Assembly: GCF_001550135.1 (NCBI RefSeq)
Contig: NZ_LRUE01000006.1
Coordinates: 1 to 61,388 of the forward strand
Source: Pseudoalteromonas shioyasakiensis
GTDB taxonomy: Bacteria; Pseudomonadota; Gammaproteobacteria; Enterobacterales; Alteromonadaceae
Direction of reading: 5' to 3'
Length of the DNA: 61,388 nt
This document shows, in pieces, positions 49,037 to 61,388 of this stretch. Below the pieces are notes generated by a model, which had not been told where the DNA came from, made no database searches, and worked only from the letters and a program-made list of their open reading frames with translations. Position numbers and translations under genes: made by a program. Numbering within the stretch: position 1 is the first letter of the stretch; every line of letters begins with the position of its first letter.

Positions 49037-50323
49037 TTAGTGTTTTTTAACTAGCTTTGCATAATAGAAACCGTCACTTTCACCAGGCAATAATTGCAGG
49101 CCAGGTAAAGTAGGGGTGTCGTTTTCATGCAAAGGTATGTGTTCAGCACTTGGATTATTGGCAAGGAACTTAGCAACTTGTTGTTGGTTCTCTTGCGGTA
49201 ATACAGAGCAGGTCGCATAAACTAACGTACCACCAGGCTTAAGTAGAGGCCAGATGCTATTTAAGATATCGCCTTGTAAATTAGCCAGATCTTCAATATC
49301 AGATGCACGACGTAACCATTTAATATCAGGGTGACGACGGATCACGCCAGTTGCTGAACAAGGCACATCAAGCAAAATACGGTCAAATTGCTGCTCATCC
49401 CACCAGATGTGAGGTTGTGAAGCATCGGCACATTGTAAATCGGCAGCTAAACCAATACGCACTAAGTTTTGCTTAACACGTTCTAGGCGCTCGCTGTCGC
49501 TATCAAGTGCTAATACGTCGGCATCAGCAAGCTCTAGGATATGACACGTTTTACCACCTGGCGCTGCACACGCATCTAAAATGACATCATCATTTTGAGG
49601 ATCTAAAAAGCGTGCTGCTAATTGTGCCGCTGCATCTTGAACTGAGCAGGCACCGGTATCAAATTCTGGCAGTGCGTATACATCACACGGTTTAGCTAGT
49701 TTAATACCATCAGGAAAATCAGCATTAAGGGTATGCTCAATATCATTTGCTTTAAGCATCTCGCTGTATTCTTGGGTGCTATATTGCGCTTGGTTTACAC
49801 GTAACCACATAGGTGCTTGCAGCTGATTCGCTTCAAGGATTTCTTGCCAGTTATCAGGGTAAGCTGCGGTTACTTGTTTGATAAACCAACCTGGGTGGTT
49901 AAATTTGCAAACAGGAATTTGCTTTGCTTTTTCTTCAAGCTCAACTTGTTCACGTTGGAAACTGCGTAAAATAGCGTTAATCAGGCCTTTTAAACCCAGT
50001 GCGCGCATTTGCTGAAGCGCATTAACCGTTTCGCTGATGGCTGCATGAGGCGGTACACGCATGTGTTGAAGTTGGTAAATACCCACATACAACAAGAACT
50101 GGAAAATACGGCGCTTACCTTTAAGTGGTTGATCTAAAAGTTGCTGACAATAATTTTCTAGGCTAGGTAAATAGCGCAGCACACCGTAGCAAATTTGTTG
50201 TAGTAGGGCTTTATCTTTCGGCGATAATCCTTGGCTTGCAAAAGGTAGTTCTTGATTTAGTGATGCACCTTTATCGACCACGTTATAGAGGGTTTCAGCA
50301 GCAAGTGCTCTTACATTACTCAT
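49037..50323 (-). CDS. rsmB: 16S rRNA (cytosine-967-C5)-methyltransferase
   Basis: A 428-aa enzyme with an N-terminal NusB-like RNA-binding domain and a C-terminal SAM methyltransferase domain. It has the SAM motif [16 protein letters not shown] and the two catalytic Cys motifs [18 protein letters not shown] and [11 protein letters not shown]. It overlaps fmt by 8 bp, which suggests translational coupling. Confidence 0.96.
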   Translation of the reverse strand: MSNVRALAAETLYNVVDKGASLNQELPFASQGLSPKDKALLQQICYGVLRYLPSLENYCQQLLDQPLKGKRRIFQFLLYVGIYQLQHMRVPPHAAISETVNALQQMRALGLKGLINAILRSFQREQVELEEKAKQIPVCKFNHPGWFIKQVTAAYPDNWQEILEANQLQAPMWLRVNQAQYSTQEYSEMLKANDIEHTLNADFPDGIKLAKPCDVYALPEFDTGACSVQDAAAQLAARFLDPQNDDVILDACAAPGGKTCHILELADADVLALDSDSERLERVKQNLVRIGLAADLQCADASQPHIWWDEQQFDRILLDVPCSATGVIRRHPDIKWLRRASDIEDLANLQGDILNSIWPLLKPGGTLVYATCSVLPQENQQQVAKFLANNPSAEHIPLHENDTPTLPGLQLLPGESDGFYYAKLVKKH

Positions 50324-51269
50324 TGCTTTGACCTAATACTGAGCCAGGTTCAACCCAATCACTGCGACCATTTAAAAAGTCAGTAACAGCCATTGGTTTT
50401 TTACCTTGTGGTTGAAGAAGGGTGATTTTAAGTGCATCTTGCCCACAGCCAACGGTAATACCTTGCTTATCAGCAGCAATGATTTTACCGGCTTGTGCAG
50501 TTTGCGATACAACTTCGGCTTGCCAAATTTTTACCGTTTGTCCTGCCATTTCAGTAAAGCAAACAGGCCATGGATTAAAGGCACGGATATTACGCTCAAT
50601 TTGCGCAGCATCCATTGACCAATCAATATTGGCTTCGTCTTTTGATAGCTTCTTGGCGTAATTTGCTTGTGCGTCATCTTGCTTTTCTGGGGTGATTTCA
50701 CCTGCAGCAAGACGATTGATTGTACTGATCAGTGCATCAGGACCAAGTGCAGCTAATTTATCGTATAAAGAGCTACTGGTTTCTGTGCTATCAATCGGGC
50801 AACGGCTGATATGCAGCATATCGCCGGTATCTAAGCCTTCATCCATTTGCATTATTGTTACACCGGTTTCATTGTCACCAGCCCAAATAGCACGTTGGAT
50901 CGGTGAAGCACCACGCCAGCGCGGTAAAATAGAGCCATGCACGTTTAAGCAGCCTAAGCGCGGTGCATCTAAAATCGCTTTTGGTAACAGTAAGCCGTAC
51001 GCCACCACAATCATAATATCGGCGTTCAGGCTGGTAAGCTCTGCAAGTGCTTCATCTGATTTTAGTGATTGCGGTTGAAATACAGGTAAATCATGAGCAA
51101 GTGCCAGTTCTTTAACTTCACTGGCTTTTAGCTTTTTACCTCGGCCCGCTGGTCGATCCGGTTGGCTATATACACCAACAACTTCGTGCTCTGAGTCAAT
51201 CAGTGCTTGTAAATGGCGCGCAGCGAAATCCGGCGTACCAGCAAAAATAATGCGTAATGGTTGTGTCAC
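50316..51269 (-). CDS. fmt: methionyl-tRNA formyltransferase
   Basis: A 317-aa enzyme that formylates initiator Met-tRNA with 10-formyl-tetrahydrofolate. The N-terminus [18 protein letters not shown] and the folate-site signature [21 protein letters not shown] are clear, followed by the OB-fold C-terminal tRNA-binding domain. The start is GTG with AGGAA about 5 nt upstream. It lies 20 bp after def; the two act at opposite ends of formylation. Confidence 0.97.
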   Translation of the reverse strand: MTQPLRIIFAGTPDFAARHLQALIDSEHEVVGVYSQPDRPAGRGKKLKASEVKELALAHDLPVFQPQSLKSDEALAELTSLNADIMIVVAYGLLLPKAILDAPRLGCLNVHGSILPRWRGASPIQRAIWAGDNETGVTIMQMDEGLDTGDMLHISRCPIDSTETSSSLYDKLAALGPDALISTINRLAAGEITPEKQDDAQANYAKKLSKDEANIDWSMDAAQIERNIRAFNPWPVCFTEMAGQTVKIWQAEVVSQTAQAGKIIAADKQGITVGCGQDALKITLLQPQGKKPMAVTDFLNGRSDWVEPGSVLGQSNE

Positions 51270-51289
51270 AGATATTCCTATTGATTAAC

Positions 51290-51799
51290 TTATGATTTAG
51301 CAGCCAGCTTAGCTTCTTTTTCAAGCTTTTTACGGATACGTTGGCGCTTTAAAGGCGATAGATAATCAATAAATAGGGTGCCTTTAAGGTGATCAAGCTC
51401 ATGCTGAATACAAATCGCTAATAGCTCGTCAGCGTCAAGGCTAAACTCTTCACCGTTTTCATTAAGCGCTTTAACAGTAACTGTTTCTGCGCGGTCAACT
51501 TTTGCGTATGAGTAAGGAACAGATAAACAGCCTTCTTCACTCACCGTTGAACCATCTTTTTTGGTGATTTCTGGGTTGATTAACACTAACGGTTGGTCGC
51601 GCTCTTCAGATACGTCGATCACCACAATTCGCTGGTGGATATCTACTTGCGTCGCTGCTAAGCCGATACCGTTTTCGTCATACATAGTTTCAAGCATGTC
51701 TTTTACGATTTGACGAACTTCATCGTTTACTTCTGGTACTTCTTTCGCGATTGTACGTAAACGCTCATCCGGAAATCTCAAAACTTCTAACCTAGCCAT
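51290..51799 (-). CDS. def: peptide deformylase
   Basis: A 169-aa metalloprotease that removes the formyl group from nascent proteins. All three motifs are present: [16 protein letters not shown] and HELDH (metal-binding Cys and two His; catalytic Glu). Length matches E. coli Def. First gene of def-fmt-rsmB-trkA, divergent from the LysM protein gene. Confidence 0.98.
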   Translation of the reverse strand: MARLEVLRFPDERLRTIAKEVPEVNDEVRQIVKDMLETMYDENGIGLAATQVDIHQRIVVIDVSEERDQPLVLINPEITKKDGSTVSEEGCLSVPYSYAKVDRAETVTVKALNENGEEFSLDADELLAICIQHELDHLKGTLFIDYLSPLKRQRIRKKLEKEAKLAAKS

Positions 51800-51917
51800 A
51801 GTTACCTTTTACACTTGTGATTCATTTAGGGTATTGTATGCTCTTATTTTAGCCATTCGTGTTCACCTTTAACAGGTTTTGGTCGATAATAATCTAAAAA
51901 CAACTCAAGGAAGCCAA

Positions 51918-53036
51918 ATGAGATACCCACTAGTTGCGGCTTTGTTAGCCATTAGCTGTGCTTTTCCGGTAGCTGCTGATGTTTTAACAATTAAAAAAGA
52001 TGCACCAAAACAATATGTTGTCAAAAAAGGCGATACGCTTTGGGATATCTCGGGCGTGTATCTTGATGAACCTTGGCAATGGCCTGATTTATGGCAAATG
52101 AACCCGCAAATTGCGAATCCGCATTTAATATACCCGGGTGATGCGCTCACTTTAATTTACGATAAAGACGGAAATCCTCGTTTAGTTAAAAATGCGCGTT
52201 ATAAAAAACTCTCTCCAGAAGGGCGAATTACACCAAAAGGCAAGCAAGCAGTGCCGACGTTGCCTTTGGAGTTGCTGCGCCCATATTTGAGTTATGAGCA
52301 AGCGATTAGCGCCGATGTTATTGCACAAAAACCATATATTTTGGGTGCCAGTGTTAATACCAAAATGAATACTATGGGCCATACGCTTTACGTTAAAGGT
52401 GACTTAACACTTAACGAAGCTTATGGCGTATACCGTAAAGGCAATGATCTTGTTGATCCAAATACCAATGAAGTACTAGCGAATAAAGCGGAATTAGTGG
52501 CGATTGTTCGCGCATTTAGAAGCGGTGACGTAGAAAACGGCGTACCTGCCTCAGTTAAAGTTGAACTGGTAAAACAAGAAATTAAGCCGCATGACTTTTT
52601 AATGCCGGCGATGGAAGGGCAAATGTTGCCAGCCTATTTCACTATGAAACGCCCTGAAGCTACTTTAGATGGCACTATTATCGCCGCAGCTAATGAAATG
52701 CGTGAATTTAGTACCATGGACATTGTTGTACTAAACTTAGGTTCAGACCAAGTGAAACCAGGTTTTGTACTTGATATTCAGCGTCAATCACCTGAAGTGT
52801 ATGACGGCCGCAATGGTCCGCGTTACCGCGAAGATTCTAACAGTCTTGAGAAATTCATGACTGATGCAAATGATGTGTTAGGAATTGAAAGCGATGAAGA
52901 CAGTAATGTATGGCACATGCCAAAGAAAAAAGTCGGTGAGTTAATGGTGTTTAAGGTATATGACAACGTTAGCTACGCATTGATTGTGAAGAATCAGCAC
53001 CCGATCCGAGTTGGAGATTATGCAGTTATAAACTAA
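51918..53036 (+). CDS. LysM domain protein, periplasmic
   Basis: A 372-aa exported protein. The signal peptide ends near PVAA (about residue 20), followed by a LysM domain (about 32-80: VVKKGDTLWDISGVYLDEPW, ending PGDALTL) that should bind peptidoglycan. The remainder is conserved in proteobacteria next to dprA but has no assigned function. I start at the ATG 51918 with AAGGAAG upstream. It lies divergent from def and just before dprA. Confidence 0.85.
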   Translation: MRYPLVAALLAISCAFPVAADVLTIKKDAPKQYVVKKGDTLWDISGVYLDEPWQWPDLWQMNPQIANPHLIYPGDALTLIYDKDGNPRLVKNARYKKLSPEGRITPKGKQAVPTLPLELLRPYLSYEQAISADVIAQKPYILGASVNTKMNTMGHTLYVKGDLTLNEAYGVYRKGNDLVDPNTNEVLANKAELVAIVRAFRSGDVENGVPASVKVELVKQEIKPHDFLMPAMEGQMLPAYFTMKRPEATLDGTIIAAANEMREFSTMDIVVLNLGSDQVKPGFVLDIQRQSPEVYDGRNGPRYREDSNSLEKFMTDANDVLGIESDEDSNVWHMPKKKVGELMVFKVYDNVSYALIVKNQHPIRVGDYAVIN

Positions 53037-53066
53037 CTCACAATTTGGGCGCTCTAAGGAGGGAGC

Positions 53067-54164
53067 ATGGCACAGGTTTCAGGCAAGCTATCCCATTGGC
53101 TTGCCTTTTATTTATGTAAAGGGCTTGGAATAAAAAGCCTTATTGCATTAAGTCAAAGACAGCCACTGGATGAGCTATTTAAGCTATCTAGTTTAGAGCT
53201 TCAGCAGCTGGGTTTATCACAAAGCCAAGCCGATAACTTAGTTAATACTGACTGGCAGTTAGTAGCCCACTACCAAGAGTTAATAGCAAGACTTAAAATC
53301 AAAGTCATAAGCTATTTTGATAGCAGCTATCCGCCCTTACTCAAGCAAATAGCCAATGCACCTATCTTATTATTTTGTTTAGGTAACACAGAACTATTAC
53401 TGTCACCGCAAATAGCAATTGTCGGTAGTCGTAATGCCACACCGACAGGGCTTGAAGTCGCTGCTGAGTTTGCCCATCAACTTTCTGCTGTTGGCATGAC
53501 GGTGACAACAGGTATGGCTATGGGAATTGATGGTGCAGCCCATAAAGGCGCATTAGCAGGGTCAGGAAACACCATTGCCGTACTTGGTACGGGTATCGAT
53601 ATTGCTTATCCAAAACGCCATCGCTTACTCATTAAACAGGTTGCTGAGCGGGGCTTATTGGTTTCTGAGTTCTTACCGGGAACGGCTGCTAATGCCGCTA
53701 ATTTTCCGCGCCGAAACCGTATTATCTCTGGATTATCATTAGGAGTGTTGATTGTCGAAGCGCAAATTAAAAGTGGCTCATTGGTGACAGTGCGCTATGC
53801 GCTTGAGCAAAATAAAGAGGTGTTTGCCGTGCCGGGTTCGATAAAAAGCCCACTATCAGAGGCAAGCCATTTTTTAATTAAGCAAGGCGCTAAATTGACA
53901 GAAAATATTACTGATATTCTTGATGAAGTGAGCTTTTTCTGTGAAAACAGTCTATATAGTATAGAACAGCCTATTGCAGATGAACCCGACTGCCCAGTGT
54001 TCAAAAGTATAGGGTATGAGGTAACAAGTGTTGATCAAATAACACAGCGCAGCCAATTACCTGTAGACGAAGTACAAGCTCGGTTACTCGACCTAGAGCT
54101 CGCAGATAAAATCGAACGAGTACTAGATGGTTATATAAGACTAGGAGGACATAAACATGTTTGA
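53067..54164 (+). CDS. dprA: DNA-processing protein DprA (Smf)
   Basis: A 365-aa protein that loads RecA on incoming single-stranded DNA in transformation. The central Rossmann-like SLOG domain has [50 protein letters not shown] and [13 protein letters not shown]-terminal SAM-like and C-terminal winged-helix parts flank it. AAGGAGGG is close upstream. It overlaps smg by 8 bp. Confidence 0.95.
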   Translation: MAQVSGKLSHWLAFYLCKGLGIKSLIALSQRQPLDELFKLSSLELQQLGLSQSQADNLVNTDWQLVAHYQELIARLKIKVISYFDSSYPPLLKQIANAPILLFCLGNTELLLSPQIAIVGSRNATPTGLEVAAEFAHQLSAVGMTVTTGMAMGIDGAAHKGALAGSGNTIAVLGTGIDIAYPKRHRLLIKQVAERGLLVSEFLPGTAANAANFPRRNRIISGLSLGVLIVEAQIKSGSLVTVRYALEQNKEVFAVPGSIKSPLSEASHFLIKQGAKLTENITDILDEVSFFCENSLYSIEQPIADEPDCPVFKSIGYEVTSVDQITQRSQLPVDEVQARLLDLELADKIERVLDGYIRLGGHKHV

Positions 54165-54630
54165 CATCCTCATGTATCTTTTTGAAAACTATATCCATAG
54201 TGAAGCTGAAATCTTTACTGAAGAGAACGAACTTACCGATGAGTTGGTTCGTGCTGGCTTCAATAAACCTGAAATCTACAAAGCCCTTGATTGGCTAGAG
54301 CAACTTGCTGACTTACAACAAAGCGATATCTACCCGTACCTTAATGCCCAACCACAACATGCTATGCGTATTTACACTGATAGTGAATGCCAAATGTTAA
54401 GTGTTGAGTGTCGCGGCTTTTTAATGTTTATCGAGCAAATAGGTGTAATTAACACCGTAACTCGCGAAATGGTGATAGATAGACTTTGTGCTCTAGATAA
54501 ACCATTTATTTCTTTGGAAGACCTAAAGTGGGTGGTGCTAATGGTGTTATTTAATGTACCAGGGTCAGAGCAAGCTTACGCACAAATGGAAGACTTAATA
54601 TTTGACGAGCCAGCCGATGTATTACATTAA
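54157..54630 (+). CDS. smg: Smg family protein (DUF494)
   Basis: A 157-aa acidic protein of the Smg family: [44 protein letters not shown] and [13 protein letters not shown] are conserved. Its function is unknown; it is almost always found after dprA. Start inside the last codons of dprA, with GGAGG upstream. Confidence 0.93.
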   Translation: MFDILMYLFENYIHSEAEIFTEENELTDELVRAGFNKPEIYKALDWLEQLADLQQSDIYPYLNAQPQHAMRIYTDSECQMLSVECRGFLMFIEQIGVINTVTREMVIDRLCALDKPFISLEDLKWVVLMVLFNVPGSEQAYAQMEDLIFDEPADVLH

Positions 54631-54701
54631 TTCGACTTTGCTTGTATCTTTGTTGAGTTTGGGTATATTAGGCGAAAATTAGCCAACCCCACAGGAATCT
54701 T

Positions 54702-55271
54702 ATGAGTAAAATCGACCATTCTCTTTTTTCTGCAGATAAACATGCACTCGAAAAAGAGTATGAGGTTTGCCCTAAATGCGGTTCTGAATTGGTTATGCGC
54801 AACTCAAAGTCAGGGCCGTTCTTAGGCTGTGCCAGTTACCCAAAGTGTGACTTTATCCGCCCATTAGCTCATCACGATAGCCAACAAATAAAAGTACTCG
54901 AAGACAGTGCCTGCCCAGAGTGTGGTAAGCCATTAGTAATTAAAAATGGCCGCTACGGTATGTTTATTGGGTGTACTGGCTATCCTGAGTGCCACTATAT
55001 TGCTCATGATGAAGAGCCTGACGATGCTCCTCAATTACCTGCTTGTCCTAAATGCAAAAAAGGCCAGCTGGTTGCGCGTAGTAATAAGTTTGGCAAAACC
55101 TTTTATTCTTGTGATGGCTATCCGCGCTGTAAATATACCCTTAATCACAAACCTGTGGCGACCGAGTGCCCGGCCTGCCAGTGGCCAATTATGACCGAAA
55201 AGAAAACAGCTTCAGGTGTTGTGTTACAATGCCCGCAGAAGTCGTGTATGCATAAGTTAGTCGAATCTTAA
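54702..55271 (+). CDS. yrdD: topoisomerase I-type zinc-ribbon protein YrdD
   Basis: A 189-aa protein made mainly of four zinc ribbons like those at the C-terminus of topoisomerase I (CPKCGSELV...CASYPKCD; CPECGKPL...CTGYPECH; CPKCKKG...CDGYPRCK; CPACQ...CPQKSC). It lacks the topoisomerase catalytic domain. It probably binds single-stranded DNA or RNA (inference). It lies in the usual smg-yrdD-tsaC order. Confidence 0.9.
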   Translation: MSKIDHSLFSADKHALEKEYEVCPKCGSELVMRNSKSGPFLGCASYPKCDFIRPLAHHDSQQIKVLEDSACPECGKPLVIKNGRYGMFIGCTGYPECHYIAHDEEPDDAPQLPACPKCKKGQLVARSNKFGKTFYSCDGYPRCKYTLNHKPVATECPACQWPIMTEKKTASGVVLQCPQKSCMHKLVES

Positions 55272-55305
55272 TGCACTTGTAATTTGTTTATTTAGGAGAG
55301 TTTCT

Positions 55306-57274
<1,969 letters not shown>

Positions 57275-57340
57275 TTAAACATCCTTATTTACTATGAAAT
57301 GCATAAAACAACTCTAGCAGTTGCACGAAAAGTGCGCAAT

Positions 57341-58936
57341 TTAGCTTAATTTAAAGCGTCTTACTTGCTCATCAAGTGAACGAGCTAACGACAACAGCTC
57401 TTCACTGACTTTTTGGTTTTCATGGGCATCGACTAATGAGTGCTCGGCATTGTCACTAATTGCGATAACACTTTGGTTAATTTCTTCAGCCGCGAGGTTT
57501 TGCTGTTCAGTGGCATCAGCAATTTGCACGTTAAGTTGGTTTATCTCACTCATTTGTGAAGAAATATCACGTAATGCTTTAGCTACTTGCTTAACTTGCA
57601 CAGCTCTTTCGTCTGCTTCTTCGCAAGAGTTATTCATGGTATTAACGGTTTGTGCCGCTTCACTTTGTAGCTTGTCGATAGTGCGGCGAATTTCGTCGGT
57701 TGAGTCATGGGTGCGGGTCGCTAAAGTACGTACTTCATCGGCTACCACAGCAAAGCCTCTGCCAGCTTCACCAGCACGAGCCGCCTCAATGGCTGCATTA
57801 AGTGCAAGTAAGTTAGTTTGCTCGGCAATGCTACTGATCACCTCGAGTACTTTACCAACGTCTAACGTTTGGGTTTGCAGTTGACTTACTTGCTCGGCAG
57901 CTGCTCTAACATCTGCCGCAAGTTGATTAATACTTTGCTCAGTGTGCTCAGCAACATGTAAGCTTTGTTGTGCAAGTTGATTACTGTGCTCTGACTTTTC
58001 AGATGCAAAATGGGTGGTGTTTTTAACTTCGCTTGATGAGCTTTCTAGTTCATTGATGGCGGCAGCGACCGAATCTGTCCCTTGCTTTTGCTTTAAGATC
58101 GCTTGCTCGGTTGCATCCGCTGAGGCATAAATGCTTTCGGCAGAGTGGATCAATACCTTAGAAGAATGAGAAACTTGAGCAATATTATCTTTAAACGCAC
58201 CAATCATGTGATTAAAGCTGGTGGCAAGAGAGCTAAGCTCGTCATTATTACTGTCGTCTACCGTGAGGCTTAAATCTTTATTGGTGGTTGCCAAGTGCAT
58301 GGTATGGCTAATGACTTTTAAGCGTTTGATGAAAATTTTTCTAAACATCACTGCTAGTAGTGAGAAAGCCGAAATGAAAATAGCCGCTAATAGTAGCGTG
58401 TTCATTAAGGTGTTTTGCGATACTTCTTGCTCAATATCAGCCAACGAATAACTAATTTTTACTACACCTAACACATCACCTTCTTGTGCTTGATGGCAGC
58501 CTAAGCAGTTTGTTCCTTTATAATCACTGCGAGCAAACATAGGCTTTAGATAAGTCATCGTACTTTTTTGATTATCAATAAATAGTGCTTCAGTGCCTGT
58601 TAGTGCTTTTCGCTCAGCATCGTTAGTCGCAACTTGGTTGGCATTTCCTGGCCCATAAATTTTATTAACGATTGGACTACGTATGATATGAGCGTCTTCA
58701 ATATTAGGGTGGCTTCTTAATTTAGTACTTAGAATTTCACGATTAGCCATAGTGCCTGTCAGCATCATGGTATTAATAGAATCAAAGTAATTATCGGCAA
58801 GCAGTTTTATGTTACTTTCAACGGTATCTCTTGCTAATTCATGTTGTTGCTGGGCACTACTAAATATACTGGCAAATAATACCAATACGCCTGTTAGTGC
58901 TAACAAGGCATAAATTTTAAATTGGATAGACTTCAT
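57341..58936 (-). CDS. methyl-accepting chemotaxis protein with periplasmic c-type haem motif
   Basis: A 531-aa chemoreceptor. It has a membrane helix at about 8-27, a periplasmic sensor of about 150 residues, a second helix at about 177-199, a HAMP domain (from about 200) and a signalling domain with the conserved hairpin tip [32 protein letters not shown]. The sensor ends with C144-L-G-C147-H148, a c-type haem attachment motif. The receptor is thus likely to sense redox state, oxygen or NO (inference). It is flanked by a truncated globin and a small membrane protein. Confidence 0.88.
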   Translation of the reverse strand: MKSIQFKIYALLALTGVLVLFASIFSSAQQQHELARDTVESNIKLLADNYFDSINTMMLTGTMANREILSTKLRSHPNIEDAHIIRSPIVNKIYGPGNANQVATNDAERKALTGTEALFIDNQKSTMTYLKPMFARSDYKGTNCLGCHQAQEGDVLGVVKISYSLADIEQEVSQNTLMNTLLLAAIFISAFSLLAVMFRKIFIKRLKVISHTMHLATTNKDLSLTVDDSNNDELSSLATSFNHMIGAFKDNIAQVSHSSKVLIHSAESIYASADATEQAILKQKQGTDSVAAAINELESSSSEVKNTTHFASEKSEHSNQLAQQSLHVAEHTEQSINQLAADVRAAAEQVSQLQTQTLDVGKVLEVISSIAEQTNLLALNAAIEAARAGEAGRGFAVVADEVRTLATRTHDSTDEIRRTIDKLQSEAAQTVNTMNNSCEEADERAVQVKQVAKALRDISSQMSEINQLNVQIADATEQQNLAAEEINQSVIAISDNAEHSLVDAHENQKVSEELLSLARSLDEQVRRFKLS

Positions 58937-59017
58937 TCGACGACGCTTTTTCTAAATTAAGGAAAATTTATTATCTTTATTTAGAAAAAGCGTACATTGA
59001 TATAGCGCAAAGCTTCG

Positions 59018-59449
59018 TTAGTTTTGATTGATCATATGGCTGGCGAGTTGCGATAACGACTGTCTTAACCCTTCGCGAAGTAGTGGGTTATCAATCTCGA
59101 TATCAAGCGTTTTATTCATACAATGCATCCATTGGTCACGTAGGTCTTGATCAATAGGGAAAGGCATGTGACGCTTTCTTAGCATTGGGTGACCATATTT
59201 TTCAACGAATAGGTCAGGACCGCCCAGCCAGCCAGATAAAAACTCAAAGAAGACTTGGCGAATTCTATCTAAAGGCTGCGGATGCATATCATATAATGGT
59301 TTGGCGTATTCATCTGTGGCCATTATGTCGTAAAATCGATTTGCAATTGCTCGAGCTCCTGCTTCACCGCCAATAATTTCGTAAGGTGTTTTTTCTGGGG
59401 TAGGTGTTTCAGGCGTTGGTTTCGATTTAGAAAAAAGTCGTTTAATCAT
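59018..59449 (-). CDS. group II truncated haemoglobin
   Basis: A 143-aa 2-on-2 globin of the trHbO type. Residues about 22-140 carry the fold: PYEIIGGEAGARAIANRFYDIM, GWLGGPDLFVEKYGHPMLRKRHMPFPI (with the proximal His in RHMPF) and MNKTLDI. An N-terminal extension of about 20 residues is rich in Lys, Pro and Thr. Such globins bind O2, NO or peroxide. Located 81 bp before the chemoreceptor and on the same strand. Confidence 0.92.
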   Translation of the reverse strand: MIKRLFSKSKPTPETPTPEKTPYEIIGGEAGARAIANRFYDIMATDEYAKPLYDMHPQPLDRIRQVFFEFLSGWLGGPDLFVEKYGHPMLRKRHMPFPIDQDLRDQWMHCMNKTLDIEIDNPLLREGLRQSLSQLASHMINQN

Positions 59450-59490
59450 AATATTAATAAAGCTCTACAGGGCGAAGAGGTTGCTTCACT

Positions 59491-60315
59491 ATGGACAAAT
59501 ACGCGGTTTTTGGAAATCCAATAAAACATTCGAAATCACCCGCAATACACGCACAATTTGCTGCATCATTAAACGAGCAAATACAATACAGTGCCATTTT
59601 AGCACCAACAGATGCATTTGAAAAAACTGTCGCTGAGTTTTTCGCTGCTGGTGGTAAAGGGGTTAATGTCACTTTGCCGTTTAAAGAGCAAGCGTTTGCC
59701 ATGGTCGATGAACTAACAGAGCAAGCGAAAATTGCTGGAGCCGTAAACACTATTAAACAGCTTGACGATGGCAGCCTACTGGGTGATAACACCGATGGTG
59801 TAGGACTTGTTAAAGATCTTTTAGCCAATAATGTCACCTTAAAAGGGCTGCGAGTTCTTCTTATTGGCGCCGGTGGTGCAGCGCGAGGTGTCATTCAACC
59901 ACTATTGAATGAGCATATCGAAAGCTTAACAATAGCCAACCGTACCGCCGAAAAAGCAAAGGCACTAGCGAGTCATTTTAATGGTGAAATAGATGTACAG
60001 GGCTTTGCTTTAAATGATATCCCAGCAAACAACTATGATGTGGTGATTAATTCAACCTCAAGTAGTGTAACTGGAGACCTGCCGGGTATAGCTGAAGACC
60101 ATGTTGCTAAGTGTCAGTGCGCTTACGATATGTTTTACGCTAATGACGATACCGCATTTATTAGTTGGGTTAAGTCGATTAACCCAGCATGTTTAACACT
60201 CGATGGTTGTGGCATGCTAGTTGGCCAAGCAGCACAAGCTTATTTTGTATGGCGCAATAAAATGCCAGAAATTATTCCCGTTGTTAACGCGCTTAAAGCA
60301 GGAGAAATTGCGTGA
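59491..60315 (+). CDS. aroE: shikimate dehydrogenase (NADP+)
   Basis: A 274-aa enzyme of the shikimate pathway. The substrate site shows SKSPAIH and NVTLPFKE with catalytic Lys65; the NADP site is [14 protein letters not shown] with NRTAEKA. GAGG lies about 10 nt upstream. It overlaps yrdB by 4 bp. Confidence 0.97.
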   Translation: MDKYAVFGNPIKHSKSPAIHAQFAASLNEQIQYSAILAPTDAFEKTVAEFFAAGGKGVNVTLPFKEQAFAMVDELTEQAKIAGAVNTIKQLDDGSLLGDNTDGVGLVKDLLANNVTLKGLRVLLIGAGGAARGVIQPLLNEHIESLTIANRTAEKAKALASHFNGEIDVQGFALNDIPANNYDVVINSTSSSVTGDLPGIAEDHVAKCQCAYDMFYANDDTAFISWVKSINPACLTLDGCGMLVGQAAQAYFVWRNKMPEIIPVVNALKAGEIA

Positions 60316-60566
60316 ATCAAGCTATCCAATTTATAGACAGACTCGAATTTAAGCCTGAAGAAAAACAGTTGGTATTCTTCGCACAAGTAAGTGGTTTGAT
60401 GGTGGAGTGTGTTATTGATACCAGCAAGTATGATTTTGCAGATCAAAGCAGTGCGGTTAATTACTTTGAATCTTATCGTTTCGATTACGAAGAGCTCGCC
60501 GAGCAACTGATCGAAGATGAGCAGTATAACTCGGCAGGACAAATTGAATTAACCGAAGTGTTTTAG
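60312..60566 (+). CDS. yrdB: DUF1488 protein YrdB
   Basis: An 84-aa protein of the DUF1488 family with the conserved [26 protein letters not shown] start and a [20 protein letters not shown] end. Function unknown. The start GTG overlaps the aroE stop (GTGA). Its 3' end overlaps that of convergent yrdA by 4 bp. Confidence 0.88.
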   Translation: MNQAIQFIDRLEFKPEEKQLVFFAQVSGLMVECVIDTSKYDFADQSSAVNYFESYRFDYEELAEQLIEDEQYNSAGQIELTEVF

Positions 60567-61096
60567 CCCTCAGCTAAGTATTCATCTTTAAGCTGAACAT
60601 AATTATCAGCAGAGATTTTTAAAAAGGCGCGCTCTTGCTCTGTTAAAGGGCGAGCCTGTTTTACAGGGCTACCTACATAAAGGTAACCAGACTCTAAACG
60701 CTTGTTAGGTGGTACCAGTGAACCACCACCAATGATCACATCATCTTCAACAACTGCGTTATCCATTACTATTGCGCCCATACCAACAAGTATACGATTA
60801 CCAAGTTGGCAACCGTGTAGCATAACCTTATGACCAACAGTGACATCATCACCAATAATAAGAGGGTAGCCATCGGGGTTTGACTTAGAGGCACGGGTTA
60901 AATGTAAAACACTGCCATCTTGAATGTTCGTACGTTCACCAATACGTATATAGTTAACATCACCTCGCGCAGCAACAAGAGGCCATACACTTGAATCTTT
61001 ACCAAGCGATATATCACCTACTAAAACCGATGACTCATCAATATAAACACTATTATCGTATGTCGGAGTGATCCCTTTATAAGAACGGATAGTCAT
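60563..61096 (-). CDS. yrdA: gamma-carbonic anhydrase-like protein YrdA
   Basis: A 177-aa left-handed beta-helix protein with hexapeptide repeats. The metal-binding His residues are visible in DGSVLHLTR, GHKVMLHGCQLG (two His), as in gamma-carbonic anhydrases. Catalytic activity of this group is uncertain. It lies in the aroE-yrdB-yrdA cluster, transcribed toward yrdB. Confidence 0.93.
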   Translation of the reverse strand: MTIRSYKGITPTYDNSVYIDESSVLVGDISLGKDSSVWPLVAARGDVNYIRIGERTNIQDGSVLHLTRASKSNPDGYPLIIGDDVTVGHKVMLHGCQLGNRILVGMGAIVMDNAVVEDDVIIGGGSLVPPNKRLESGYLYVGSPVKQARPLTEQERAFLKISADNYVQLKDEYLAEG

Positions 61097-61254
61097 AAAT
61101 TCACCTTTTAATTTTAAAATGCGCTCAGTCTAGTGTAACAGCGAAGCAAATAAATACACCCAAACAGGCCTAAATTGACTGCAAAACACCCAGTTTTAGG
61201 GTGTTTAGTTCAAAAGCTGAGCGAACAGTACATTTTTTTAAATTTTATTGAAAA
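61097..61254. other. intergenic sequence between yrdA and the right rRNA promoter
   Basis: No gene is seen. It contains the yrdA upstream region and a hairpin AAACACCC/GGGTGTTT (61184-61206) followed by an A/T-rich segment, which may act as a weak terminator ahead of the rRNA operon. Confidence 0.5.
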
Positions 61255-61388
61255 AAGTGCTTGCGTAAAAAATCCATCTCCCTATAATGCGACCCCACTG
61301 ACACGGCGGGCAGCAACGAAAGGCGCTGAACAAAGTGACACAGAGTTAAGTGAAACTTCGGTTTCAAATAATCGAAAGAAAGTTTGAA
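61255..61388 (+). promoter_or_regulatory. rRNA operon promoter P1 and leader (16S gene lies beyond the right end)
   Basis: -35 TTGCGT (61261-61266) and -10 TATAAT (61283-61288), 16 bp apart, followed by CACTGACACGGCGGGCAGCAA. The same arrangement and nearly the same leader occur inverted at the left end of the window. The P2 promoter, boxA and the 16S gene should follow outside. Confidence 0.9.

Noticed and set aside
61175..61387. Open frame over the right-hand rRNA promoter
   Set aside because: It spans the -35, -10 and conserved rrn leader and resembles no protein.

Overview
The window looks like the replication-origin region of the main chromosome of a marine gammaproteobacterium of the Alteromonadales, most likely Pseudoalteromonas. 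The evidence is its moderate AT-richness, the gene order (atpIBEFHAGDC-glmU, parAB-rsmG-mnmG, mioC, mnmE, yidC-yidD-rnpA-rpmH, dnaA-dnaN-recF-gyrB, glyQS, fadBA, pepQ-yigZ-trkH, trkA-rsmB-fmt-def, dprA-smg-yrdD-tsaC-hemF, aroE-yrdB-yrdA), and a prolidase that closely matches the Alteromonas organophosphorus acid anhydrolase as I remember it. The genus call is an inference from remembered protein sequences and synteny, not from a search.

Layout. Both ends are promoter/leader regions of rRNA operons that point outward: minus strand at the left end, plus strand at the right end. The 16S genes lie outside the window. From 0.5 to 4.6 kb are a collagen-linker lipoprotein and glmU; from 4.1 to 11.1 kb the complete F1Fo ATP synthase operon; from 11.2 to 15.5 kb parB, parA, rsmG and mnmG. 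An oriC of E. coli type (GATC-rich, 13-mers, DnaA boxes) fills the mnmG-mioC gap, and a second GATC/DnaA-box-rich gap lies upstream of mioC. After a PEP-mutase-family gene and mnmE comes a Fur-box-preceded siderophore module (TonB receptor plus PepSY protein) on the opposite strand, inserted between mnmE and yidC. Then follow yidC-yidD-rnpA-rpmH (minus) and, diverging from them, dnaA-dnaN-recF-gyrB (plus). Two parS sites sit inside recF.

The right half holds glyQS, a small lipoprotein, tusA with a 7-bp tandem repeat directly after its stop codon, the fatty-acid oxidation operon fadBA, a lytic transglycosylase, the prolidase, yigZ, trkH and a PilZ protein. Next is an array of four tiny secreted EF-hand proteins, followed by trkA-rsmB-fmt-def. 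On the other strand is a LysM-dprA-smg-yrdD-tsaC-hemF run. A three-gene block of a truncated globin, a haem-motif chemoreceptor and a small membrane-anchored protein separates hemF from aroE-yrdB-yrdA.

How it fits together. Most genes are housekeeping: replication initiation and segregation (dnaA, dnaN, recF, gyrB, parAB, oriC, parS), energy (atp, fadBA), translation and tRNA/rRNA modification (mnmG, mnmE, rsmG, rsmB, glyQS, fmt, def, tsaC, rnpA, rpmH, tusA), envelope (glmU, yidC, slt), potassium uptake (trkH, trkA) and haem synthesis (hemF). The accessory parts are the siderophore module, the EF-hand array, the globin/chemoreceptor block and the collagen-linker lipoprotein. I see no insertion sequence, prophage, CRISPR array or tRNA gene. 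No clear candidate for a wholly new multi-gene system emerges; the most unusual items are the EF-hand array, the globin-haem chemoreceptor block and the doubled origin-like intergenic regions.
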